Positions 51,644-59,663 of a stretch of 64,000 bases of DNA are shown one piece after another. The notes under the pieces are model-generated. The model saw only the letters and a list, made by a program, of their open reading frames with translations, had not been told where the DNA came from and did no database searches. How positions within the stretch are numbered: the stretch's first letter is position 1; each line of letters opens with the position of its first letter. The stretch lies in the NCBI GenBank assembly GCA_947380295.1, contig CANCQK010000001.1, positions 146,144 through 210,143 on the forward strand. Direction: 5' to 3'. The stretch comes from Bdellovibrionales bacterium. Lineage in GTDB: Bacteria; Bdellovibrionota; UBA1018. Made by a program: the position numbers and the translations under genes.

Positions 51644-53248
51644 ATGCGACGCAAAAGTGTGTGGATGAGTTTTGTGTGGGTGAGTTTATTTCTGTCTCTG
51701 GGTTCACTCGAGTCCCAGGCTATGATGCGCACTCAGGCGTCGATGCTCGAAGAGCTTCCTATCGATTTGATTCGTGAAATTCAGCAATTCCTGCCGGTTT
51801 CTGATTATTCATCAGCTTCGCTAGTGAATCGTGAGTGGGGGGGGCTTTTAAAAGATTCATACAGTTATCAGGCTCACCACGCACTTTTTGTCTTGATGCG
51901 CTCTTCCTTTGTCAGCGGAGGATCTGTCTATGAGCAGATTAAGTTTCTAGATCAATTAGATGCGCTTTTCGATTCTTTGGCTGGGCGAGTGGCGGCTGCC
52001 GGTAAATCCGATTTGGTTTTTCGATCTCTCCGTTCTCGGGTTGAAAGCAGAAAGATTGCGATTGCTATTCAAGATTTTCGAGGTCCGTGGAGGTTGATCT
52101 CTCCGGTGCTCAGGGTAGCTCAAGGTCAGGCGCTCAGTCCCGAAGGTCAAAATCAGGTCTTTGACTTGGCTAATTCGGAGGGGGCAGTGAATCGAGATCG
52201 GATTTTGCTCGCTCTTTCGTTAAATCCCTCGCTGCACTCAAGAGTCTGGGTAAAGCTCTGGGAATTGCTCGAACGGGAAGTGGCTTTGAGTGGGGCGCTG
52301 CATCACTGGGGAGGTTATTGGTTGGATGACTTAAGGGAGAGGTTGATTCGCCATCCCAGTCAGCCAGCTGAGTTCCAGATGAGGCGCTTTGCTCAACTTG
52401 AATCTTTACAGTTTTTTCCGAGTCGTGTGGGAAGAGTCATTGCTTGGGTTGAGAAATCTCCAGTAGCCCCAGAAGTGCAGCAGGAAATTTTTGGTGTGAT
52501 TGTACCTCAGGTTCTCGCGCTGCCTCGAGAGGCTCATTTGCCCTACTTAGCTCGTCTCCTCGTTGCTTTGGCAAAAAGTCGCACCGTAACTGACGAAAAT
52601 CAGGATGGCCTCTTTAATCTTTCTTTAGAAACTGGGCTCTCTTACTCGGAACAAGCGGAGGTTCTTATTGCTTTAGCTGGTAACGCTCGGTCAGAAATGC
52701 TGCAGTCTAAAATCTGGAATGAGGTTTCGTATCGGTTTGGTGGTGAATTTCTGATTCAGTTGGTCCAGAAATTTGCTGAAAATCAGAAGTTATCGGCAGA
52801 AATTCAACGTAAGATGGCAGAAGCTGCGCTTCGACTACCGCTTTCTGAAAGCCTAAGTCTGAGATTTAGGATGGCCCAACATTCTCAAATGTATGGTCAG
52901 GTAGTAGCATTTTTAGCTGAACGGATGCCAACCATCTCCGAGAGAGATAGTGATCAGCTTCAATCACGCTCTGTTCTGGGACGAGAGGGGATTTTGCTTG
53001 TTAAGGAATTGGCGAAAAATCCAAAACTCTCCACAAAGGAAATCGAGTTCCTTGTGGTATTTGCTCAGTCGATGACTGACGAAGCTGATCAGAAAAGCTT
53101 AGTGAAGCAGATTCTAAATCAACCAAATTTGAGTCCAAAAACTCTAGACCAACTCGAGGCTATTTTTGTTTTGCCTCGAGAAACCCCGTATCCGCCGGAA
53201 TGGTATCAATTGAGGAGGCTCCTTTTCAGGAGCCTGCCCAAAAGTTAG
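51644..53248 (+). CDS. Exported F-box protein with helical repeats
   Basis: 534 residues from ATG 51644 (GGGGG ribosome site six bases upstream). Signal peptide 1-26 (cleavage near E-S-Q-A). The F-box is at about 36-76: L-E-E-L-P-I-D-L-I-R-E-I, F-L-P-V-S-D-Y, then A-S-L-V-N-R-E-W, with the Leu-Pro, Val-Asp/Ser and Trp positions of the family. After it come many helical pairs (100-530) rich in Leu, Ala, Gln, probably HEAT/ARM-like repeats for substrate binding. F-box proteins are the substrate receptors of SCF ubiquitin ligases, binding host Skp1. A role in hijacking that complex is inferred. The end overlaps a small gene on the other strand. Confidence 0.82.
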   Translation: MRRKSVWMSFVWVSLFLSLGSLESQAMMRTQASMLEELPIDLIREIQQFLPVSDYSSASLVNREWGGLLKDSYSYQAHHALFVLMRSSFVSGGSVYEQIKFLDQLDALFDSLAGRVAAAGKSDLVFRSLRSRVESRKIAIAIQDFRGPWRLISPVLRVAQGQALSPEGQNQVFDLANSEGAVNRDRILLALSLNPSLHSRVWVKLWELLEREVALSGALHHWGGYWLDDLRERLIRHPSQPAEFQMRRFAQLESLQFFPSRVGRVIAWVEKSPVAPEVQQEIFGVIVPQVLALPREAHLPYLARLLVALAKSRTVTDENQDGLFNLSLETGLSYSEQAEVLIALAGNARSEMLQSKIWNEVSYRFGGEFLIQLVQKFAENQKLSAEIQRKMAEAALRLPLSESLSLRFRMAQHSQMYGQVVAFLAERMPTISERDSDQLQSRSVLGREGILLVKELAKNPKLSTKEIEFLVVFAQSMTDEADQKSLVKQILNQPNLSPKTLDQLEAIFVLPRETPYPPEWYQLRRLLFRSLPKS

Positions 53249-53391
53249 GTCATTACGTAGGCTTTTTTCTTCTTCGCTTTCTTGCTGCGCTCAACAGCCA
53301 CTTTGTGGTCAGCTGGAGCGGTGCCTGCTAAGTAGGCAGTGTGTTGATCGTGACGACGTTTTTTATGCTTTACGCTTAATCTTTTTCCCAT
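53245..53391 (-). CDS. Small basic protein, 48 residues
   Basis: An ORF of 48 codons ATG 53391 to TAA 53245. Starts M-G-K-R-L-S-V-K-H-K-K-R-R and ends with a lysine-rich run (S-K-K-A-K-K-K-K-A-Y) that resembles ribosome- or nucleic-acid-binding peptides. No ribosome site is obvious, and its last codons overlap the F-box gene by 4 bp. Composition is unlike a random frame. Not a recognised ribosomal protein. Confidence 0.5.
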   Translation of the reverse strand: MGKRLSVKHKKRRHDQHTAYLAGTAPADHKVAVERSKKAKKKKAYVMT

Positions 53392-53564
53392 AGGGCACGC
53401 AAGCTAACATAAATTAAAGCAGAGAGCAAATCGAAGTGCTTGCAGAAAAAGTTCGAATCACCTCTTGAGCTAACTTATGCCTTGGGTCATATTAAATCTT
53501 TGGTAACATGTTGAGACTAATGAGATTTTGAGAGTTTGACGATAACGATCTGGGAGGGATAGAC

Positions 53565-55358
53565 ATGAGCACTTTACTGCACCATTTAGCCGCTTGGGCC
53601 GAGTCCGAACCGAAAGCAATTGCTCAGCGGTTCCGTCGGGGGGATCAATGGGTGCCGATCACAGCGAAGGAGTACTGTGACCGTGTCTATTGGTTGGCCC
53701 TTTTCTTAGAGTCGAAGGGGATGAACCGCGATGATATTGGGACCATTCTCTCTTATAATTGCCCCGAGTGGGTGCATATGGATTTGGCGGTTTTACTCTT
53801 GGGGGCTAAATCGGCAGGCATCTACCCGAATTCGACTCAAAAAGACATTCACTACGTTCTCGATCACACCGAGAGCCGGTTCTTTGCAGTACAAAACAAG
53901 ACCTACTTTGGCAAGTTGACTGGGGATCTCTGTGAATCCGGCCTTCCTAAGCGAGTAGATACCGTGATTGTTTTTGACGGAGATACGTCGGTTGCTTCGA
54001 ATGCTGTCTCTTATGAAACAGCTCTTGCAACCGGTAAAAAACTGGCCTCCCAGGCGGGTGCAAAGACGTTGAAAAACTACCTGGACGCACTCGACCCTCA
54101 TGCTCCCGCATTTATGATTTACACCTCAGGCACTACGGGTAACCCTAAGGGGGCGCTTCTCTCGCACGATAACCTGGTTTACACCATTGAGCACGGGATG
54201 GCTCATTGGGGGTTAGAGGTGGGGGATGGGGCTCTTTTTTCGTTTCTCCCCCTTTGTCACATTGCGGAGAAAATTCAGAATCTTGGAGGCGGGATTTGCC
54301 TGCGATACACGGTCAACTTTGCTTCGCAGTTTGAAAAAGTTGCGCTTGAGCTTCCGCTGGCCGAGCCAACTCTCTTGCTCTGTGTCCCTCGCCTCTGGGA
54401 AAAAATGATGGAGGGTGTGAGTCACAAAGTGTCTGAGGCTCCTCCTTTGCGAAGGGTGCTTGCTCACTGGGCATTTTCGATGGGTGCCAAAAAATCAAAG
54501 GCTCAGTATGCGGGCAGATCTCTCAGTTATGCGGATCAGGCTCAATGGCTTCTGGCAGAGCGATTGGTCTTATCTAAAGTAAGAACTGCGCTGGGACTTA
54601 AGAAGGCAAATGCTCTGGCTTCTGGAGCAGCCATTCTTCCTATTCACGTGTCCAAGTGGTTTCACACTTTGGGATGTGAGATTAATGAAGTGTTTGGTCA
54701 AACCGAGTCCACTGGGATTATCTTGATGACCGAGCGAGGCAAGGATCAGGCGGGTACTGTCGGCGTCGCTCCGAAGGGGATGGAAGTTAAAATCGCAGAA
54801 GACGGAGAGATTCTGACTCGCGGGCGTCACGTTTTTAAGGGCTACTTTAAAAATCCAGAGGCTACGGCAGCTACTGTTGACTCCGAGGGATGGCTCCATA
54901 CGGGGGACTTGGCCGAGAAAACCGCACAAGGAGCAATGCGGATCCGGGGTCGCAAAAAGGAAATTATGAAGACCTCAGGGGGTAAAATTGTAGCTCCGCT
55001 TCATATTGAGGAAGAACTCAAAGCTGCTCCCCTGATTAGCCAAGTTTGTCTGGTGGGTGATGGGAAAAAGTTCATTTCGGCCCTCATTACCTTGACCGAG
55101 GGAAAGATGGCCGAGCTGGCAAAAGTGAAGGGTGCCTTGGAGGGTCCAGTGGTGACCCATCCGTCAGTCGTGAAAGAAGTTCAGAGTTACATTGATCAGC
55201 TGAATCACAAACTCGCAGGCTACGAGCAGATCAAGAAGTTTGCGGTGCTTTCGAAAGAGTTTTCGATTGACCGTGGCGAGATGACCCCGACCCTGAAAAT
55301 GAAACGCAACGTGATCGAATCCCGTTATCAGGACCTCATCAACGCGTTTTATGAGTAA
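53565..55358 (+). CDS. Long-chain acyl-CoA synthetase (AMP-binding)
   Basis: 597 residues. Activates fatty acids with ATP and CoA. Adenylation motifs: Y-T-S-G-T-T-G-N-P-K-G, F-G-Q-T-E-S-T-G, G-W-L-H-T-G-D, then the C-terminal G-R-K-K-E-I-M-K-T-S-G-G-K with the catalytic Lys region. Resembles FadD15/long-chain class with N-terminal Y-N-C-P-E-W. The ATG at 53565 has GGGAGGG six bases before it. Overlaps the Nudix gene by 8 bp. The substrate could be host lipids or membrane turnover. Confidence 0.93.
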   Translation: MSTLLHHLAAWAESEPKAIAQRFRRGDQWVPITAKEYCDRVYWLALFLESKGMNRDDIGTILSYNCPEWVHMDLAVLLLGAKSAGIYPNSTQKDIHYVLDHTESRFFAVQNKTYFGKLTGDLCESGLPKRVDTVIVFDGDTSVASNAVSYETALATGKKLASQAGAKTLKNYLDALDPHAPAFMIYTSGTTGNPKGALLSHDNLVYTIEHGMAHWGLEVGDGALFSFLPLCHIAEKIQNLGGGICLRYTVNFASQFEKVALELPLAEPTLLLCVPRLWEKMMEGVSHKVSEAPPLRRVLAHWAFSMGAKKSKAQYAGRSLSYADQAQWLLAERLVLSKVRTALGLKKANALASGAAILPIHVSKWFHTLGCEINEVFGQTESTGIILMTERGKDQAGTVGVAPKGMEVKIAEDGEILTRGRHVFKGYFKNPEATAATVDSEGWLHTGDLAEKTAQGAMRIRGRKKEIMKTSGGKIVAPLHIEEELKAAPLISQVCLVGDGKKFISALITLTEGKMAELAKVKGALEGPVVTHPSVVKEVQSYIDQLNHKLAGYEQIKKFAVLSKEFSIDRGEMTPTLKMKRNVIESRYQDLINAFYE

Positions 55359-55896
55359 ATCCCCCAACGCGTTTGAAACGGGGGGGAGAAAAGTGATCCC
55401 TGCAGTGCTCGTTTATCTGACTCAAGGTGATCGGGTGCTCATGATTCATCGCAATACTGATCCGACTGGGAAGGCAGATTTTCATTCGGGTAAATGGAAC
55501 GGGCTAGGTGGTAAACTCGAGGCCGATGAGTCTGCGCTTCTTGCTGCCCAGCGGGAAATTTTCGAGGAGTCGGGGCTTAATTTGCCTGAAGAGCGATTTT
55601 ACTCTCAGGGTGTGATTCATTTTCCCAATTTCAAACCTCAAAAAAGTGAAGACTGGATGGTCTTTCTTTTTACAGCAGAGTGTTCTGATGCCGAGGCTCA
55701 GCAGATCCAAGCTCAATGTGCGGAGGGAAGCCTTCATTGGGTGAGTATGAGCGATGTGCTCCGGCTCAATCTTTGGCCTGGAGATCGCCTCTTTATTCAG
55801 GACGTGCTGGCTAAACGGCCGCTTACAGGTACGATTTGGTACCAGAGCGGTGAGGTTGAGCGATCGTGGATTCAGTCCTTAGTTCGTTTGGGTTGA
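55351..55896 (+). CDS. Nudix hydrolase (8-oxo-dGTP diphosphatase-like)
   Basis: 181 residues. The Nudix box G-G-K-L-E-A-D-E followed by R-E-I-F-E-E-S-G-L is complete (G-x5-E-x7-R-E-x2-E-E-x-G). The M-I-H-R-N and K-W-N-G-L-G-G residues fit MutT/NUDT1-type 8-oxo-dGTPases. Cleans oxidised nucleotides. The last 40 codons (G-E-V-E-R-S-W-I-Q) carry a DNA segment repeated near the HEPN-MNT pair. Translated with the acyl-CoA synthetase gene by an 8-bp overlap. Confidence 0.88.
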   Translation: MSKSPNAFETGGRKVIPAVLVYLTQGDRVLMIHRNTDPTGKADFHSGKWNGLGGKLEADESALLAAQREIFEESGLNLPEERFYSQGVIHFPNFKPQKSEDWMVFLFTAECSDAEAQQIQAQCAEGSLHWVSMSDVLRLNLWPGDRLFIQDVLAKRPLTGTIWYQSGEVERSWIQSLVRLG

Positions 55897-55947
55897 ATTT
55901 TGAACGCGAGGTTGATCTCCCTGGTGCTTACCGACAGACTGGGTTAG

Positions 55948-56484
55948 ATGAAAACTTTCGTACTTCTGGGAATCATGATCGCCATGAGTGTAATCGCGAA
56001 TTGTGCTCGGGCTTCGGAAAAAGACGGTGCCAGAAGTTGCGGGGGATCTTTTCACCGTAGAAGTTCGCTCTCTTGTATAGGCTTAGGAGGAAACCTAAAA
56101 ATGACTCAAGATCCATCGAAACGGAAACAACTCAATGTGTTAGGGAACGACTTGAAGATCTGCGGAAGGGACCCTGTGACTGGTTTTTTTAGGACGGGGA
56201 GCTGTGAAACCGACTCAAAAGATCGTGGGGTGCATACCGTATGTGCCACATTGACCCAAGATTTTCTTGATTACTCTCGATCTCAGGGAAATGACTTGAT
56301 CACGCCGGTGCCAGAGTTGGGTTTTCAAGGTTTAAAGGCGGGTCAAAAATGGTGTCTCTGTGCTGGGCGTTGGCTAGAAGCCGAAAGAGCAGGTCAAGCA
56401 CCGCCCATCGATTTAGAGGCAACTCATGCCAGGACACTAGATATCATTCCCTTGGAAGTTTTAAAAAAATACCAAATCCAATGA
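55948..56484 (+). CDS. DUF2237 family protein with added signal peptide
   Basis: 178 residues. Residues 62-178 are the DUF2237 fold: N-V-L-G-N-D-L-K-I-C, D-P-V-T-G-F-F-R-T-G-S-C, H-T-V-C-A, T-Q-D-F-L-D-Y, G-N-D-L-I-T-P, W-C-L-C-A-G-R-W. Unlike most relatives it has a hydrophobic N-terminus (about 3-20, V-L-L-G-I-M-I-A-M-S) ahead of C-A-R-A-S, so it should be exported. The conserved Cys set may bind metal or form disulfides. Ribosome site is weak. Function of the family unknown. Confidence 0.82.
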   Translation: MKTFVLLGIMIAMSVIANCARASEKDGARSCGGSFHRRSSLSCIGLGGNLKMTQDPSKRKQLNVLGNDLKICGRDPVTGFFRTGSCETDSKDRGVHTVCATLTQDFLDYSRSQGNDLITPVPELGFQGLKAGQKWCLCAGRWLEAERAGQAPPIDLEATHARTLDIIPLEVLKKYQIQ

Positions 56485-56715
56485 AGTGATTTGCAGAGAA
56501 AACCAAACTCAATTCTCCCAAAACTACCGCTATTCACTCTCCCTTGTTCATCGCGTAGGCAACGCCAAAAAGCGGTTCATGATGAAACTATGTCACTGGA
56601 TATGTGTCTGGTTTGCATGGGTCAACGAGGACCTACCTCAAAATTCCAACACCCATCTAGAGTGTCATTTTTTATGAGGCAACGCGCGATCAATGTGGTT
56701 CGCAGATGACACATT

Positions 56716-56745
56716 TTGAATAAATAAATCATACCATAATATAAT
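56716..56745 (+). promoter_or_regulatory. Strong sigma70-type promoter of the small secreted-protein gene
   Basis: TTGAAT (56716-56721), 18-bp spacer, perfect TATAAT (56740-56745). Twenty bases before the ATG at 56765. The remainder of the 280-bp gap (56485-56764) has no supported gene. Confidence 0.75.
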
Positions 56746-56764
56746 TTAAAGAAAGAGGCATATC

Positions 56765-57103
56765 ATGAAAAAGTTAAAGCTTACAATCGGAAGTCTGCTG
56801 ATCTTTTTTGCAGCAGGAAGTGCCTTTGGAGGCCCGTCGGAACTTCATCGAGAAAGAATGTCTGGCATTACGAAGGAACTCCGTTCTAAAGCAGAGTATG
56901 TACAAAGAATGCAAGGATCTAGGTCTCAGTTTCCAAATTCACGATTTATGAATAGGGTCGTCAGTCCAGCGAAGAGTCGAACACAGAATTTTCATGCTGA
57001 GAATGAACAAGAATTCGGGGCGAGATACAGACTAAAAATGGATAATGGAAGACTAACGAAAAAAGAGGTGGTTGAAATGAAGGGAAGAAAAGATCCCAAG
57101 TAA
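56765..57103 (+). CDS. Small exported basic protein, hypothetical
   Basis: 112 residues. Clean signal peptide (1-22, S-A-F-G-G-P cleavage). The mature part is polar and basic (many Arg/Lys, S-R-S-Q-F-P-N-S-R), with a charged tail G-R-K-D-P-K, apparently little ordered. Has its own strong promoter and an AGAGG ribosome site. No homologue recognised; could be an export protein or structural component. Confidence 0.7.
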   Translation: MKKLKLTIGSLLIFFAAGSAFGGPSELHRERMSGITKELRSKAEYVQRMQGSRSQFPNSRFMNRVVSPAKSRTQNFHAENEQEFGARYRLKMDNGRLTKKEVVEMKGRKDPK

Positions 57104-57154
57104 CAAGTAGGGCGAAGCATTAAGGGATTCTGGCTAGGTCGAGCGATCGTGGAA

Positions 57155-57583
57155 TCAGTCTTTACTTTTCTTGCCTTGAGTTTTGCTGCGCATTTTATCG
57201 GCTAGTGCATCAAAGGCTGGAGCGTAGGTGTTTACGATGTCAGAGAGAACCTGGATGGAGAGTTCTTCTCGATAAGTATGAGAGGTCAAATTTCGGGTTT
57301 TTTTCATTTCGAGCCACAAGGTGTTCTCGTTCTCCTGAATTAAGCCCATTTGAAAACCAGCCTGAAACGCTTGGAGAGGGGTGGGTGCTTCTAATCCCTG
57401 CTCTTCGGCAATTTTTTTTAGACTTTGCCAAGCGAGCTCGTAGCAGAACTCAAATGCCTGAATAATTCCCGCGCGGTCTCGGTCGTCGACTATCGGAGTG
57501 GATAAAAAACGTTTAAGTGTCTTGACTGCAAGATCAAAATTTTTAATGGTGATGCTTGTACGTGATTCAGGCTGTTTGCTCAT
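57155..57583 (-). CDS. HEPN-type toxin of a HEPN-MNT pair (HepT/HI0074 family)
   Basis: 142 residues, helical. The RNase/AMPylation motif R-N-L-T-S-H-T-Y is R-x4-H-x-Y, as in HepT toxins, whose Tyr is blocked by AMP added by the partner. Also matches nucleotidyltransferase-substrate proteins of the HI0074 family. It begins within the last codons of the MNT gene (17-bp overlap), the usual MNT-then-HEPN order, on the minus strand. Most likely a toxin-antitoxin or stress/defence module. Confidence 0.85.
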   Translation of the reverse strand: MSKQPESRTSITIKNFDLAVKTLKRFLSTPIVDDRDRAGIIQAFEFCYELAWQSLKKIAEEQGLEAPTPLQAFQAGFQMGLIQENENTLWLEMKKTRNLTSHTYREELSIQVLSDIVNTYAPAFDALADKMRSKTQGKKSKD

Positions 57584-57920
57584 AAAGGAGAACTCCTTCT
57601 TCGACGATTTTTTGTTTCAGCTCTTCCCCAGCAAGATCATAGTCAATCAAATCGTATTTGTGAAGCGAAGGTGGAGTTTCAGTTTGGGCGGTGTAGAAGG
57701 TGGTCCACTCTTGTTGTCTTCGAGTGGGGTGAATTTTGAACGCGAGATCGAAGTCTGAGGTGGTTCGTGCATCACCCCGTGCTCGAGAACCGAAAAGCCA
57801 GATCCTCTCTGGGTTTAGTTCCTGGATTGCAGCTTGAATGAGAGGGATCAAAAAGTGAGGTAACTGCTGTATTCTCTCAGAAATGGGTGTCTTCTTCAGG
57901 TCTGCCGCAGTCCAGGTCAT
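57567..57920 (-). CDS. MNT-type minimal nucleotidyltransferase (antitoxin)
   Basis: 117 residues. The polymerase-beta-like site is G-S-R-A-R-G-D-A-R with S-D-F-D-L, the G-S-x10-D-x-D pattern; a third Asp lies in Y-D-L-I-D-Y. Adds AMP to the HEPN partner and so silences it. ATG 57920 is 12 bp downstream of the prfC stop, overlapping HEPN at its 3' end. Short DNA words from this pair recur in the Nudix 3' end. Confidence 0.88.
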   Translation of the reverse strand: MTWTAADLKKTPISERIQQLPHFLIPLIQAAIQELNPERIWLFGSRARGDARTTSDFDLAFKIHPTRRQQEWTTFYTAQTETPPSLHKYDLIDYDLAGEELKQKIVEEGVLLYEQTA

Positions 57921-57932
57921 GTCGACTCTCCG

Positions 57933-59609
57933 TTAATCGATGCCGCGAATCTGCGGGGCAGACTTGAGGAACTGCAAGTTCTTGTAGTTCTCTTCAGCAA
58001 AGCGCAAACCCCAATCGGATTTAAACAGGATCACGGGTTGACCGTCACGGTCTTCTAGGCATCGACTGTCTTCTCGACGTTCGAAATAATCTGCGTCCAG
58101 ACCGGTGCCCTGAACCCATCGTGCATGGATGTAGGGGAGTCGTTCCATTCTTACGTCGACGTTGTACTCGGCTTTCAGTCGGTGTTCGAGTACTTCAAAC
58201 TGGAGACCGCCTACCGCACCTAAGATCGGGTCTTTGTCACCAAATCCGCGTTGTTTGTAGACCTGGACGACGCCTTCTTCGGAGAGTTGGTCGAGGCCTT
58301 TTTTGAGCTGCTTACGTTTCATCGGATCTTTGATCGTGATGCTTGCAAAGTATTCAGGTGAGAATCTAGGAACGCCGGTGTACTCAAACCGCTTTCCTTC
58401 GCAAAGGGTGTCTCCGATTCGGAGTTCACCGCTCGTGTCGAGCAATCCTACGATATCACCCGGCCACGCTTCGTCGATGATGACGCGTTCTTGAGCAAAG
58501 AAGTTCAATGGCTTAGAGAGCTTAATTTCTTTATTGAGGCGAGCGTGTTTCACCGACATGTTGCGGGTGAATTTGCCAGAGCAAACTCTCATGAAGGCCA
58601 CTCGATCCCGATGAGAGGGGTCCATGTTGGCTTGGATTTTAAAAATAAACCCTGAGAATTTATCTGAAGTCGGAGCGACTTCTCCGTCTTCTGTTTTACG
58701 GGCCAGTGGCGGTGGTGCGATTTCAATGAATCGCTCCAAGAATCGCTGGACTCCGAAGTTATTCATTGCGCTGCCAAAGAACACGGGGGTGAGCTGTCCT
58801 GCTAACACTTTCTTGAGATCAAACGCATCGCCGGCGTATTCTAGTAGCTCGAGCTCGGCTTTGAGTTGATCGTGGAGTTCTTTGGCGTCGTCCAAATCTC
58901 CTTTGGGTCCACCCAACATCTTGATGAACTCGGGGTCATCTACTCCTGCAACCTTTTTGGGCGCAAGGCGACCTTTTACGTTCGCTTCGCCTTCGGTCTG
59001 AAAAAACAAAACCTCATGGTCTTTTCGGTCATAGACACCACGGAACCGATCACCCAATCCAATGGGCCAGCTCATGGGGCATGAACGAATGCCTAGGACC
59101 TTTTCGAGTTCGTCGATCAAGTCCAGGGGCTCGCGACTCGGGCGGTCGAGCTTATTGATAAAAGTAAAAATTGGAATCTGTCGCATCCGACAAACTTCAA
59201 AGAGTTTGCGGGTCTGAGCTTCAACGCCCTTTGCGGCGTCAATGAGCATGACGGCAGCGTCGGCGGCGGTGAGGGTGCGATAGGTGTCTTCGGAAAAATC
59301 TTTGTGGCCAGGAGTGTCGAGCAGGTTAATCTGCGCTCCTTGGTATTCAAATTGGAGGACGCTGGAGCTCACGGAGATTCCGCGTTGCTTTTCGATTTCC
59401 ATCCAGTCGGAGGTGGTGTGTCGCTGATTGGCCTTGGCGCGAACGGCGCCTGCTAGATGAATGGCTCCGCCGTACAAGAGGAGTTTTTCAGTGAGAGTGG
59501 TTTTACCGGCGTCCGGATGCGAAATGATAGCAAACGTACGTCTGCGGGAGACCTCATGAAAGATCGGCCCGCGGTTTTGGCTGGATGAATCGACTAAATC
59601 AGTACTCAT
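57933..59609 (-). CDS. prfC: Peptide chain release factor 3
   Basis: 558 residues. GTPase that recycles RF1 and RF2 from the ribosome. G1 S-H-P-D-A-G-K-T-T, N-Q-R-H-T-T-S-D-W-M-E-I-E-K-Q-R-G switch (typical of RF3), G3 D-T-P-G-H-K-D-F, G4 N-K-L-D-R. C-terminal domain with L-Q-F-E-V-L. The frame runs ten codons further to a TTG at 59639; ATG 59609 is preferred, neither has a strong ribosome site. Upstream lies the Sel1 gene on the same strand. Confidence 0.95.
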   Translation of the reverse strand: MSTDLVDSSSQNRGPIFHEVSRRRTFAIISHPDAGKTTLTEKLLLYGGAIHLAGAVRAKANQRHTTSDWMEIEKQRGISVSSSVLQFEYQGAQINLLDTPGHKDFSEDTYRTLTAADAAVMLIDAAKGVEAQTRKLFEVCRMRQIPIFTFINKLDRPSREPLDLIDELEKVLGIRSCPMSWPIGLGDRFRGVYDRKDHEVLFFQTEGEANVKGRLAPKKVAGVDDPEFIKMLGGPKGDLDDAKELHDQLKAELELLEYAGDAFDLKKVLAGQLTPVFFGSAMNNFGVQRFLERFIEIAPPPLARKTEDGEVAPTSDKFSGFIFKIQANMDPSHRDRVAFMRVCSGKFTRNMSVKHARLNKEIKLSKPLNFFAQERVIIDEAWPGDIVGLLDTSGELRIGDTLCEGKRFEYTGVPRFSPEYFASITIKDPMKRKQLKKGLDQLSEEGVVQVYKQRGFGDKDPILGAVGGLQFEVLEHRLKAEYNVDVRMERLPYIHARWVQGTGLDADYFERREDSRCLEDRDGQPVILFKSDWGLRFAEENYKNLQFLKSAPQIRGID

Positions 59610-59663
59610 GGAGGCCGGATTCTGCCCTAAACTGGACAAAATTGCTAGTGCTGATCGGCGTCG

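Noticed and set aside
56486..56709. Two short overlapping frames before the 56765 gene
   Set aside because: No ribosome site and no recognisable sequence; a strong promoter follows. Possibly degraded DNA, but nothing supports a gene.
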